In this document: positions 47,952-62,047 of the stretch, in pieces
Numbering within the stretch: position 1 is the stretch's first letter
Layout: the number at the start of each line of letters is the position of its first letter
Made by a program: the position numbers and the translations under genes
Assembly (NCBI GenBank): GCA_025403435.1
Contig: CM046348.1
Location: forward strand, 26,409,899-26,473,898
Reading direction: 5' to 3'
Length of the DNA: 64,000 nucleotides
Source of the DNA: Artocarpus heterophyllus
Lineage: Eukaryota; Streptophyta; Magnoliopsida; Rosales; Moraceae
Notes under the pieces: model-generated
The model's input: only the letters and a program-made list of their open reading frames with translations
What the model was told of the DNA's origin: nothing
Databases searched by the model: none

Positions 47952-49964
47952 GTCATGTGGTGCTAGCTAAATTTTTCGTCATTTAGACTTTGAATCGTGA
48001 ACACTTGCAAGTCACAAGACACATGAAACCAATAAAATTTATTTCTCATTGTTGGAATTTTGTTTATAAAATGTGAAACCTTAGATCTAACACTCTCATT
48101 TCTCCATTTGCCTCAATCCCCCATGAAAATCTAATCAGCCTTTGGATCAAGCAATCCTCTTCATCATCTCTCTCCTTTGGTGGGAACAAAACCCTAATTC
48201 TTCTTTCTTTGATGTCGGTTTGAAACCCAAAATTTTTTCTCTCCCTTTAGTCAGTGGGGAAAAATCCTAATGTATCTCTCTCTATCACTATTCTCATTAC
48301 TCTAATCTCTTCGTTGCTCCTCTCATCACTGTGATATCTAGAAATGTCAGTCATCTCTTTCTCTGATCCACAACATGACTCCTGTTTTAAAGCCTCATGC
48401 TAAAGCCTCAAAATTTGTCTCTCCTTCGTTGTTGCACTCATTAAAATGTAAACACCAACAAAAAAAAAAAACTAAAATGGCCCTCCAAAGTAGCTCTTCG
48501 AGAGGAGGAAAATTACCACCTTGCTGCAGCAAAAGAAAACACTCTATTGGAGGAAAAACACCAGCACTAAGTTCGGACTGCTAAAGGAGTCTTCCCTCTC
48601 CTCCATTAGTTCAAATTCGGTATTTCTTCAATTTTTACTCATGAACTGTTGATTTGTCTATTAAAGAGTCATTGCTGTTGACCTACTCAATGTTCTTATG
48701 TGTAATGTTCTATGATCTGCTCAATGTTCTTATGTGTAATGTTCTATGATCTGCTCAATGTTCCTATGCTCAATATTATGTGATCTGCTGCTTTGTTGGA
48801 GTTTTTCACACTTGGTTAAGGTCTCGATGAACTCTATGTCTTATTCATACTCTAATTACCCATTCTTAAATATCACAATTTTACAATTAATTGTGATATA
48901 AAATTTATTTTATGGATATTATTTATAAATTTTTGAATAATTAAACTTATAAAATCTGTATTTAACAATATCCAACATTGCACCACATTCGCAATAAAAT
49001 TTTCAATTAATACTGCTTAATTATACATTATCATAATTTTACAAAAATTACAATTTTTAAGGGTAAATTCATTAATTAAACCCAATTAGATATTAGATTT
49101 TATTAATGAATTTTTCTGGTCATTACAAACTCCACCCTCAAGGTAAGTGGACTCTCTCATACATGCTCCTAGCTTACCTCTCAATTGAATAGGTACCTGA
49201 CTTGAGAGTCGAAGAGCCCTTGACCGGTACCACATCGATGTTCCCTTGACCTATGAGGAGTTCCCTCTTCTTGCGGGTCCTCGTGGGAAACCGAGACAAG
49301 CAAGATAGGTAGCCCGACCACCACGTGCAGCCGTACATGGTGTTGATCAACAACAAGGCGTCGACAATAGTAAAAACCTTTTTATTTTTGTTTTATGAGG
49401 TTTAAACAATGATTTTTAATTTATGTTTAGAATGTAACGGTTTGAGCAAGGAATAAAATATCACATTAAAGAACTATAATTTGAAAATTTCATTTGAAAC
49501 TATAGTTTACAACCAAAAAAAAGGAAAAAAAAAAAAGCCAAACATGAGAAGGTTTTTTTTATGGCATAGAATGGTTCAAAACAGCTAAAACTTTAAAGAA
49601 GGTTAAGTTCTCAAAACTGATAGTTTAACCCGTTTTAAATCATCTTCATCATTCTAAACCATTGCTTTTTTTTTTGTTTACCAAAGGCACGTTTAAGTTG
49701 ACGGCACAGGTTCAAACTATGAGAACCCATACACCAAACGTATCACGCAGATGCAAATGCTTTTGTGCTACAAAGTGGAAACGTGATACATATCAGTTTC
49801 CGAGGGAAAAATATGAATATGATGTATGGATCATTTGGGCTATGGAAGTTTCTTTCTCAAAACAGAACAAATAGTGTCTAAAAGGACAATAATTATGTGA
49901 TAGAAAGGGGAAGAGATAATGGTAAAGCAAATCCTCGGTATATATAGTCTCCGTTGTAAAAACG
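47952..49964. other. Intergenic region, no recognised gene
   Basis: A 69-codon frame at 48375-48584 is rich in Ser and Lys and matches nothing I know. At 49130-49360 a GC-richer block looks like old retrotransposon sequence without a domain. The rest is AT-rich, with a 34-bp tandem repeat listed separately. Confidence 0.45.
48683..48785. repeat. 34-bp minisatellite, about 2.5 copies
   Basis: The unit GATCTGCTCAATGTTC plus TTATGTGTAATGTTCTAT repeats with little change, then decays in the last partial copy. Confidence 0.8.
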
Positions 49965-50817
49965 AAATAGAAAGCCTGATTTCTGAAGATGAAAACATCA
50001 CTCGTACTAGAAACAGTACAAGCAAAGTTGCAAATGATGTATGGCCATAATTGACCCTAAACAAAAACAGGATCCACAGTTCAAAAAAAAAAAAAAACAC
50101 AAACATAACATACGACATCGACACCCAAAGAAAAAAAACCCACCCAATCCTAGAATAGAATTACTTGACGACTCGTTATAAGAAACTATTATTGTCAATG
50201 GATGACACCAATCAATCAAAATCAAATCTACCCTAATAAAGGCATATGCAACCTAGCATAGAACTATATCTGTCCGCCAAACACCACACACAACGCTGCT
50301 AGCCAACTGGGTGTGAGATCTAAACCAAGACCAAAGGTAGGCAAACCACCTCCTTTATTACAATCAAGATGGAAACATCATACATCAAACCTATCTTCGG
50401 TACCAGCAATGGCCCAATCCACCTCCCACGACCCAAATCTAATTCCCCTAAGGGCCAAACCCTAGGCCATATACCACTTGACAATCGCCATAACCAAACG
50501 CATTCTCCAGCCTCCCAGATCCATCGATCCACCAAGTCCCTTTAGTATCCCATCACGAGCCTCATGCCCCGCCAAGCAGCCTCCATACCATCATTAGATC
50601 CTCTTCCGACCAAAGCTCCTCTATAACTAAACAACTTTAAGCGCCACCGCAGCAGCCGCTGGCCCCACCCCAAGACTAGAGCATCGGTGCACAGCCGAAG
50701 GCCATCACCGGGCTTTAGCCCAAAAAACCCTAGCAGAGATGAGGACTAGAGAAAGAGTAAAAAAAAAAAAACGATTAAGCAGCACTTTGCCTGGTCAAAC
50801 GCAAATAGAAAGCCTGA
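49965..50817. mobile_element. Unidentified insert with 15-bp direct repeats
   Basis: AAATAGAAAGCCTGA occurs at 49965-49979 and 50803-50817, flanking 823 bp (49980-50802). A perfect 15-bp TSD is typical of target-primed (non-LTR) retrotransposition. The insert has an A-run at 50080-50094 and another at 50760-50772, and a GC-rich half (50290-50750) with no long open frame. The A-runs do not abut the repeats as a simple LINE tail would. It may be a deleted LINE or a composite retrocopy; the class is unsettled. Confidence 0.55.
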
Positions 50818-51052
50818 AAAAGTTAAAAAGAGCCAAGAAAGGCGAACTTGATGCCTGATAACTGAGTTTAGATAAATAGTCCATACCACATCAAGGGATT
50901 AACCAATCAAATACAGGTGAAAACTGATAATAAGTTTCCTCAAATAAAAATAAAAAATAAAAAAAATTTTGAAAATGGGTCCCAACAAAACCTAATGAAC
51001 ACAGACTGGCCATTTTCTTAATGACATCATTCTACCGGAAAACAAATGAAAA

Positions 51053-51083
<31 letters not shown>

Positions 51084-51236
51084 CCTGGAGAATGAGAAGC
51101 CATGAAACTTAAGTTCTTGACTGCACAAACCATTTGATCCTGTCCCTCGAACGTTTGATCAAGCTCATCAAATTGAACCACATTCCAGAAATAGAGATGC
51201 TAAAATCATGACACCTACTTTCTTCATTTCCTCGGG
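50818..51236. other. Downstream flank of the RABA1 gene
   Basis: This holds the 3' untranslated region of the minus-strand Rab gene. A run of about 24 A lies at 51059-51082. No clear minus-strand AATAAA was found close to the stop. Confidence 0.5.
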
Positions 51237-53270
<2,034 letters not shown>

Positions 53271-53275
53271 ATTAT

Positions 53276-53945
53276 GGGTATGTTTGGTTCATGTATTTTT
53301 TAAACTAAATAGACTCAAATTTAAATTCGAGTATCAAGAATCCTTCAAATACATGTTTGTTTCATCTAAAATCTAAACATTTTTTAAGTATCAAGAACCA
53401 AGGGCCCGTTTTGTTCGAGTAATTGAATGGAGTATTTGATGAATATTTAAATTTTTGTGAGAGAAAATATTGTAGCAAAATGATTCAAACCGTGATTCGA
53501 GTATCGAAACAAACGGGCCCCAAGTTTTCAGAATTCTCATCCCTTTAAACTTTTGATACTCGGATATCTTTACTATAGTAAAAACTAAAATTTTCCCTCA
53601 TATATTTGAGGAAAAAAATCATATCTTCTTCATTTGATTTCCAATTGAGATGATTCTTTTTTCACTGTGTTCCTAATGAAGAGAGGAATAAATCAAGATC
53701 TATATTGTATATTTTTTAAGATCATTAACGTTAAGATTTTATTAAATTTATTAATAAATCAAAAACTATCTTTATTACCTTTCCAAACACAAATTTTAAT
53801 TTTATTTCATACTCAAATAAAAACTTAAATGCACATCCAAATGTCAATTCGAATAACAATTCAAATCACTAACTCAAATCCTAATTCAAATCATACTAAC
53901 TTAAATTAATTCACTAATTCTAATTCATTTACCAAACAAACTCAT
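53276..53945. mobile_element. MITE with a second MITE nested inside
   Basis: The outer ends GGGTATGTTTGGTTCATG and (inverted) GAGTTTGTTTGGTAAATG form a terminal inverted repeat. Inside it lies a 117-bp fold-back (53403-53519) with ends GGCCCGTTTTGTTCGA and (inverted) GGCCCGTTTGTTTCGA, flanked by CCAAG on both sides. There is no coding capacity. Superfamilies are uncertain. Confidence 0.65.
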
Positions 53946-53949
53946 ATGA

Positions 53950-54050
53950 CCCGAGCAGTCAGAGGCCCAGGCCCCACTATGTAGGTCCCAAGTGGGTCCC
54001 ACAGTGGTGGGGCCTAGTCCTTTGAGAGCCTGGGCTGTGGCCTGCTCGGG
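53950..54050. repeat. GC-rich 101-bp imperfect hairpin
   Basis: The arms CCCGAGCAG (53950-53958) and CTGCTCGGG (54042-54050), then GCCCAGGC (53965-53972) and GCCTGGGC (54028-54035), pair perfectly. Inner CCCCAC/GTGGGG words extend the stem. It sits in very AT-rich DNA beside a MITE. It could be a mini fold-back element or a structured transcript. Confidence 0.7.
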
Positions 54051-54094
54051 CCAAAAAGACTTTTTCAAATTATATTGCTTTAACTTCATAGTTT

Positions 54095-55025
54095 TATATC
54101 TACGTTTGTTTGGAATCGCTTATGCTTTTGTTTTTAAACAATAAAAGAAGAGAAGTATAAACTAGAGCTTTTTAATTAGTGTTTAAATAGTGTATAAAAA
54201 AATGCTTTTTAAATTTAGAAGAGGTTTTGAAACTGTTTAGCTAGATAAGTAAAAAGCTAGTAATGTAATATGAAAATATAAATGAAAATTTTAATTTGTT
54301 ATTTAAAAATAAGACAAATTCTATAAATCCTGCCTAAACTATACTACTTGTGTCAAAAGGCCCTCAAACTTTAAAACATACCTATTATACCCCCTGAACT
54401 ATAATATTGTTCTACATTCACTCCTTAAACTTTAAAACGTGTTGTTTTTAAAACAAAATAATACTTATTACTATCATTAAAAAGATAAATTCTTCAGTTT
54501 ATTTAAAACTCTCAAACAACCAGCTTGAATTACAGTAGTTCTCTATTTTCTTCCATCTTTTTTTGGCTTTTGAGTAGGTACTCTAAAGACATAATATACG
54601 AAAATTTGATACCAACTAGTTCATTTAAAGTGAAAGGACATTCATATTAACTCCTAAGTATCATTTCTAAACTTAAATAAGCAATTCCGTCAAAAAAAAA
54701 ATGTTTCAAAGTTCGGGGACTAAATTTGGAGAAATATTATACTTCAAGGGGCACAATATATACTTTCAAAGTTTTGGAACATATTGACACAAGGCACGTA
54801 GTTCGCGGAATATTCGTGAAATTTGTCCTTAAAGATATAAGGTTAAAAAGATAAATAAAAAAGCTTTTTATAAGCATTTTTCATTGAACCTAAAGAGATA
54901 GCTTGTTCTAAAAATGCTTATAAAAATTAAAAGCTTAAATATTTATCCATTTAAATAGGTCCAAAAGTAGCTTTTAGGTTAAATAAGTCAAAAATATCTT
55001 ATTTTAAGTCATTGTAAACAAGACA
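54095..55025. mobile_element. MITE interrupted by a Mutator-like MITE
   Basis: The outer MITE is related to 47593-47951. It is split by 54313-54827, whose ends GACAAATTCTATAAAT and (inverted) GACAAATTTCACGAAT are similar. The flanks TTAAAAATAA (54303-54312) and TTAAAGATAA (54829-54838) look like a 9-10-bp TSD with one change, which fits Mutator-type elements. No transposase. Confidence 0.65.
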
Positions 55026-55575
55026 ATCCTTCTTAAAAAATAAATATTTAGTGTGTTTTTTTCTTAAAGAAAGAAAGAGAACATCTTTAGTGGGACGATT
55101 AACCGTCTCTGGTATCCCAGCTCCACAAAGTCAAAATGAATTTTATAACAAAAAAATTAACAAAAATTCCATCTTTAATCTCATGCTAAATTTATGAATT
55201 TAGTGTATGCATATTAGAGTGATGCCGACAACTGAAACCACCTTTGCAACTACAAAGTTGAAAACCAAAAAATAATAGGCATTATTTGATTACGCATTTT
55301 GAACGGTGTTAAGACGTGACATGAAAAACTTATGGCGCCCCCTGCCTTCTTTTTTCTTTTTTTTTTCTTTTAATTATTGGTTTGAACAAAAACCCTCCGT
55401 TTTTTATAAAGCATTAACTGTCAAACGACAATTCGAACTTCAAAGTCAAAATCCAACACATTAATTGAAAAAAAAAAAAAGAACAAAATGTTGACAACTA
55501 AAGTGTATAAGTTTAAAAATTATAGCATGTGAGAGTTTTACACTATTGAAAAACGAGAACACAGTGGCTATAATT
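55026..55575. other. Intergenic stretch
   Basis: AT-rich, with poly-T near 55350-55370 and an A-run at 55469-55480. No gene or element was recognised. Confidence 0.5.
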
Positions 55576-56000
55576 ATGTTGTGTATATAAATTAATAAAA
55601 GATCTTTCATACCTCTTAATAAACCAAAAAACTATAGGAATTGCAACTATAGAAATCTACCAAAAAAACCACAACCAACTAGTCTTTCTTACTATTCTCT
55701 TTCTACGATCAGAATGCAGGTGGTCGTACGTCGTTCAGTTTTTCCTCAAGTGACCTATCCTTCCAACCGCTTAAGAAAACCAAGAGTTAAGGCTCAAATT
55801 GTTAAACAATAGCTCTATGGGAATTTCAGAGTCTTCACAGCAAAAACTTTTCTTTGAATTTCTGAAGTGATCTAAAAAACAATAGAAAATAGTTCACTTT
55901 TGATAGAGGTCGAATTAGGCCTAGTCCTTATCAGATTTGGCCTCAAAATTTGAATCAATTTCAAAATTTGTGCTAAAAACATGTGAGACATGTTTTGCAA
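55576..56000 (-). mobile_element. Internal fragment of a family L LTR
   Basis: It aligns, with decay, to about 56945-57365 of the neighbouring family L LTR, including CAACCAACTAGTCTTTCTTA and the TATCAGAT-type region. Both LTR ends are missing, so this is a truncated relic older than its neighbour. Confidence 0.75.
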
Positions 56001-56866
56001 AAAAGCCAGGTGTTGAGGTCTAGCACTGGATGGCTATTTGTCAACACCATGAGCGGCTACGCACGGTGCTCGGGCGTCTCTTCACTATTCATCTCGATCT
56101 GCCTAGGTGAACATGTAACAAGAAGAGGGACACTTCAGAGATGAGGGAGCATCGGTGTGGTGCCGGCCAAAGGCCCTCCAACGCTCAAGTCAAGTACCAA
56201 TTCAGCAGAGTACAAGGGTGGAGTTAGTTAGGAAAGACCATGTTACCTCGAGCTGCAGTAAATGCACTCTATTTATAGGCTACCACTTAAACTGGGTGTT
56301 AGGTGGATTTGAGCTATGATAGTGTGTCACATCAAAACCTATCAGAGAGCAGGAGACCAGTGTGGTGACCTCCACCAGTGGATCGGTCTCCGTCTAAGGG
56401 CAAAAATAAGGCCAAATGTTGACCTTCTAAGGTGAGTTGCTACTTGGTTGCAATCTCTAACAATCTAACCTGAGCTTGTGCTCTTCTTGAGGAAGCGATA
56501 CTTTGTCTCGCAGCCAGTAGAGGCCCTAGGAAGAACCTGAGAGGAGTGTCGGTCTCAAGAGCTTGCAGTCTGCCTTCTCAATGATCTTTGCCGAGCACTA
56601 CCGTCGAGTTGCCACGGGGCAGTCTTTGGAGATAGCGCCAAGAACACACCCAACAATAGCATCCCAATGCACCTAGTCGGTGCTTGGCTAGGTGTACTAT
56701 GCCGAGAGGGTGTGGTTAGGTTGGGCTAGCCTTCAGGCTTTGTCCCGAGTGATGGGAGTTGGAGAGACACATGGTCAAGCTCGACAAGACATGTGTCAGC
56801 ACGTAGCTGGTTGTTTCCCTAACAAGCATAATCATTATGCATCTTCAAGTTCTGCGCTCGAGTTTT
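56001..56866. other. GC-richer unclassified block
   Basis: It is clearly richer in GC than its neighbours, with CTCTATTTATAGGC (56267-56280) as a TATA-like site. It resembles the U3/R part of a gypsy-type LTR but has no domain or clear terminus. A 68-codon frame at 56692-56898 is not convincing. Element E inserted at its right edge. Confidence 0.45.
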
Positions 56867-58904
56867 TGTTGGAAACAAAGTGCGCAGCGGAATTTTAAAA
56901 AATTTTTCCATCAGAGTAATTTCTAAAACACAAGTTTGACATGTTATATGTATAAATTAGACAGATCTTACTAACCTTAGTGTGCCGAAGAACCTCCGCA
57001 ATCCGTGTAGAGAAGTAACATTCTAGAAGAGCCTCAACCAACTGGTCTTCTTTGCTATTTTCTATCCACAACCGGAGTGAGTGTAGGCTCACACGTACAG
57101 CTCTTCCACCGGTGACTCTCCTTCCAACCAATAGAGAGAACCCAAAGCTAGTGTTCGTGATTTGTGAACAAAAGCTCTCAGGGAGTTTTCAGATGCTCAC
57201 TAGAAGAGTATCACTCTTAATCTCTCAAATTGATATGAGTAAATCATATGACTCACTCTCCTTATATAGCTATTGGTCCTGGGGTCAGTCCATATCAGAT
57301 TACGTCTCAAAAACTCGAAACAGAATCAAGTTCGGATCAATATCTGATAAGATCCACGTGAAAACATGTAATCTTATCTCCCGCTGATCGGCAGGTTGAA
57401 CATTTTGATCGGCAGGCCGAACAGGCCAGTTCGACAGGCCGACCACGTCATCCGGTAGGCCGAACTCCCTAGAAAAAATCTCCGCGAATCTTTTATTTTC
57501 CACCCGAGATTCTAAAGGATAAAGTCTCAGTTTTGATTTAAATAACCCAATAGAGAAGATATCTGATCAAAACAAACTTTATCAAAATAATCTCTAAGAA
57601 AATAAATTAATTCACAATAATTCTATAAGTTTATCTTGATCTAATTTGTCCAAAATTAAAACAACCGATAAACAGACAAGAATTATCTGATCGCAATAAT
57701 TCAACAAGTTTATCTTGAACTAATTTCTTACAAAATTAATTCAACCGATAAACAGACATGAATTATTTGATTCTTTCAAATTTTAAACCAATCTGATAAA
57801 TCTGACATAAGTCACCAATTATTGGAAAAGCGTGCCATGTCGTTACAGGACTTTGTGAGCTAGCAAAGGGGACCAAAATGGACCTATAAAGTTCAAGCTC
57901 ATGATAATTATGAAACCCAATATCCCAGATATACATTTCACAATTATCAACTCCAACGCTACTCCACTAAAAGCTTGGAGCTGCACTCTCGAACTTTATA
58001 GAATTACGAAGCTCGTGTAGCTAAGTTTCCATGACATTTCATAGTGTATCGTATCCCCATATGATCATCCATAATCGGCTTAAGGACAAGTTCTGTCTTA
58101 CCTTCCCGATTACTTTTATCTCACGTTCCATTGTCTCATCATTAGAAAACTTACCATCCAGAGATAGTATACCATTCGGTTACACCTATGTATCCAAATG
58201 GTTGAGTGCTCCAGTTTTCCAATTACAGGACAACGCATATAAGAGGATATCATTACTCCTAAAGAGGAGCTATGGATTCCATATCTATGAATAACAAGTC
58301 TACGCTATCAAGAGTCATGCCTCCAACGTACCGGCATGCATACCACTATAGAGATGTGGGAGTCACCCATTGGTACATCAAAAGACACAAGTCAAGACAA
58401 CGGGCCCACTATTCATCTCAGGATTAAGATACAATACAAATGACTGTCTAAAGTGAATCGATTTGCCAAGACAGAATTATTAATCCAAATCAATTCACTT
58501 TATGTCCCGATCCAACACATCGTCACTTATGACAACATTCCAATGTTTCTATTCACGGAGTCCAACTCCGATGGCCAAGACAAACCATCTCCCAAAAGGG
58601 ATATAGACAACATAACAATCTTTACATGAATAAAGCGCCCAACTTTATTCCCTCGATTGCGGATCATATGTTTTAGACCATCACCTTAAGAATAGTGTCT
58701 AACGCATAATCATCCCATCATATGCCCAATTCTTAAGGTTTAGACTGACAGTCTCAGACTACTGTTTGCTTATCATACATTCAACAAATATGAACGTAAA
58801 GAGGACAAGATTTGGTATATATATAAATGAATAAATTCTATATTGATAAAAATTCCTTCAAAAACGTATTACATTTTTACTCCTTATGGCATACATGTCT
58901 AACA
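56867..58904 (-). repeat. Element E 3' LTR (family L reference copy)
   Basis: Minus-strand reading: TGTTAGACATGTATGCC to TTTGTTTCCAACA, with TGTT/AACA ends. A TATA box, GCTATATAAGG, is at 57260-57270. The phased motif array at 57390-57461 lies 120-200 bp upstream of it in the direction of transcription, so in the proximal U3 promoter. All other family L LTRs here align with this copy. Confidence 0.92.
57390..57461 (-). repeat. Phased GGCAGGCC array upstream of LTR TATA
   Basis: Four cores start at 57390, 57411, 57433 and 57454 (steps 21, 22 and 21), with TCGGCAGGCCGA as the best copy. The spacers differ. Its place just upstream of the TATA box suggests an enhancer or silencer. Confidence 0.85.
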
Positions 58905-60932
58905 ATCTCCCACTTGCACTAAGTGAGTAAATACAGCAAATTTTGCATCCCCATAGCTTCCACATGCTGTCGAAGACTCTCCCAGTAAGTGTCTTCGTAA
59001 ATGGATCAGCTAAATTGTCCTCTGACGCGATCTTGCACACCGTGACATGCCCGCCTTCAACAAAGTCCTTTATCACATGACACTTTCGATCAATATGCTT
59101 ACTCTTCTTGTGAAATCTTAGTTCCTTAGCATTAGCTACCGCCGCATTGTTATCACAGTACAGTGATACCGCTTTATCCATACCAGGAACTACCTCAAGA
59201 TCCCCAAGGAACTTACGGAGCTACACTGCTTCTTTCGAAGCATCACTAGCTGCCACATACTCAGCCTCCATCGTTGAATCCAAAGTGCAATCTTGCTTCA
59301 CACTTCTCCAACTGATGGCACCGCCACCCAGAGTAAACACAAACCCCGAAGTCGATTTCCTAGAATCCAGACAGGATTGAAAATCCAAACAGTGTATCCT
59401 AGAGGAGTCAGGTCCTCACCCGAATATACATGCATATACCCTCAAGTCCTTCTCAGGTACTTGAAAATATGCTTTACCGCAACCCAATGATTCGGTCCTG
59501 GATCCGCCTGAAATCAACTTACAATCCCGACTGTATAACTAATATCTGGTCGTGTGCAAAGCATGACATACATGAGACTACCCACTGTCGAAGCATAAGG
59601 CACCTTCTTCATGTATTCTCTTTCTTCATAAGACTTTGGAGAGTCTTTCTTGGAAAGAGTAATTCTGGACCTAGATGGTTGCCCACCTTTCTTGGAATCT
59701 TACATTGCAAACCTTTTGAGAATTTTGTCTATGTAGCCAGCTTGGGACAAAGCTATCATTTTGTTCTTCCTATCCCGAAAAATTTAGATACCAAGAACAA
59801 AATTAGCCTCACCCAAGTCCTTCATGTCAAACTACTTGGTCAACCATAATTTGACCGATGACAATGCCTCAACATCATTGCCAATTAGCAAAATGTCATC
59901 TATATAGAGCAGTAGAAAAACCACATTCTCATCCTTAATGTGTTTGTAAACACATGGTTCATCCACGTTTTGTGAGAACCCATAAGTTTTAATCACTTGA
60001 TCAAATCTTATGTTTCAAGAACGAGAAGCCTGCTTAAGTCCATAAATAGACTTTAGCAGCTTACAAACCTTACCCTCTTGACCCGCGACCTTGAACCCAT
60101 CTGGTTGTTCCATATTAATGGACTCATCAAGATAGCCATTCAGAAAAGCCGTATTGACATCCATCTGCCAAATCTCGTAGTCGAGAGCGGCAGCTATGGA
60201 CAAGAGAATCTGGATGGGCTTAAGCATGGCTACAGGCGAAAAGGTTTCCTCATAATTGATTCCTTCATTCTGCGTATAACCCTTAGCTACCAGTCTAGCC
60301 TTAGAGGTTTCGACCTTTCCATCCACTCCTCTTTTCCTCTTGTAGATCCATTTACACCCTATGGGTTTTACCCCTTCGGGAAGATCCACAAGCTCCCAGA
60401 CCCGATTAGTCTCCATAGACTTCATCTCAATGTTCATGGCCTCTCTCCAGAGTCTTGAATCAACATCCTGCATAGCTTCTGCGTAAGTATAAGGATCCCT
60501 GTCATGTTCATCCGGTTTAGCCAAGAAGACCTCCCCATTGAACATATACCTCTCAGGTTGACGCCCGATCCTCCCACTACGCCAAAGCCCCTGAGGTTGT
60601 TGTTCAGGTTTGTTTGGTTTTTCTACACCGATCGAAATGGTTTCGTTCGGAACCTCCGGAGTGAACGGATCACCCCTTAACTCCTCAAGCACCACTTTGC
60701 TTCGAGGTTTAAAGTCGTCCATGTAACTCTCCTCAAGGAAAGTTGCATTAGTTGAAACCACGACTTTATTTTCCTTAGGGTTATAAAAATAACCCCCTTT
60801 AGTCCCTTTTGGATATCCTACAAACACGCAAACTTCCGAACGTGCTTCCAACTTATTTGGATCCTTAAACAGGACATGAGCTAGACATCCCCATATGCGA
60901 ATATGGTTTAAGGATGTCTTCCTCTTGTCCAC
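58905..60932 (-). pseudogene. Element E RT and RNase H
   Basis: The 305-residue frame 60015-60932 covers the integrase C-terminus (IRIWGCLAH), then RT with WELVDLPEG and the first catalytic Asp in QMDVNTAFL, and ends at YGLKQAS. RT continues in another frame with Y-I-D-D at 59895-59906 and several stops. RNase H ends in 58858-59181 (KHIDRKCHVIKDF, then LADPFTKTL). The RT active site is intact but the frame is broken in several places. Confidence 0.88.
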
Positions 60933-61896
60933 AACTCGTGAGGAGTTTTAGGGACCGATTTTGAAGGCACATTGTTCAAAAGATAACATGCGGTTTGTAG
61001 TGCATATCCCCAAAAGGATAAAGGCAATGATGAATAACTCATCATGGACCTAATCATGTCCAACAAAGTCCTATTCCTTCTCTCCGCTACGTCGTTCTGC
61101 TGCGAAGTGCCCGACGCAGTCAAATGGGATAAAATCCCATTCTCTAATAAGTGTTCCAAGAACTCATCAGAAAGGTATTCCCCACCTCGATCAGATCGAA
61201 GTGCCTTTATGGGTCTACCCAATTGCTTTTCCACTTCAGCCTGAAACTCCCTGAACTTATCATAAGTTTCACTTTTGTGGTGCATTAGGTACACATACCC
61301 ATATCTTGAGTAATCGTCAATAAAAGTGACGAAGTACTCATACCCTCCTCGTGCCCGGATGTTCATTGGTCCGCAAACATCACTATGCACAAGTTCTAGA
61401 ACCCTTCGGCCCTATTGCCCTTAGACCCGTATGGTCTTTTGGTCATTTTACCCTCCAAACAAGATTCACATTGAGGTATAGATTCTACCTTTAAGTGACT
61501 TAAAGGTCCATCCCTTACCAACCTTTGAATCCTATTCAGGTTAATATGGCCAAGGCGCAAATGCCAAAGATAAGTCTTATTAGAGTGAGAAGTTTTAAGT
61601 CTTTTTGAGTTATTATCATTTATCTCAGCATTAAGCAATAAGTCCATCTTAGGTTTGATAAAGTATAGATTATTTTGCATCCATCCAGAACAGATAAAAG
61701 ATTTGTTTTTACGAATCACTACTTTTTCATTAAAAGATACCACGTAAGAGTCTTTAAATAAAGAAGATACAAAAATTAAATTCCTTTTAAATTTAGGAAT
61801 ATAAAAACAATCTCGCAAAATTAAATTCCTATAATTATCAAAGTAAAGATGGACATCTCCCACTGCTTCCGCTAAGACCAAGGATCCATCGCCCAT
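60908..61896 (-). pseudogene. Element E integrase
   Basis: The pre-integrase zinc region is in 61396-61896 (LWHLRLGHINLNRIQ, then C-E-S-C). The catalytic core is in 60908-61390, with [23 protein letters not shown] and [15 protein letters not shown] giving the D,D,E triad. Two frames meet near 61393. The 61396-61896 frame also holds the protease C-terminal part (MGDGSLVLAEAVG). Confidence 0.88.
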
Positions 61897-61976
61897 CCGA
61901 AGCGTTAAGTCTTCACGAAGTAGACTTCTCGTTTCTTTGAATCCCTGCAGAGAAACACAAACATGATTAGTTGCAT

Positions 61977-62020
61977 CTTTATATGCCCGACCATATCACG
62001 AAGTAGACTTCTCGTTTCTT
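61977..62020 (-). other. Chimeric patch over the protease active site
   Basis: 61977-61999 repeats 62125-62147 (23 bp identical), and 61997-62020 repeats 61914-61937 (24 bp identical). The two overlap at CAC. The patch sits where a copia protease would have its Asp-Ser-Gly; WVI lies on one side and A-T-N-H-V-C on the other. The catalytic codons are absent. Confidence 0.85.
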
Positions 62021-62047
62021 CTTGTTTCTATGACCCAGATGTCATTG

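Noticed and set aside
48375..48584. 69-residue Ser/Lys-rich frame
   Set aside because: Low complexity, no family resemblance, poly-A run inside.
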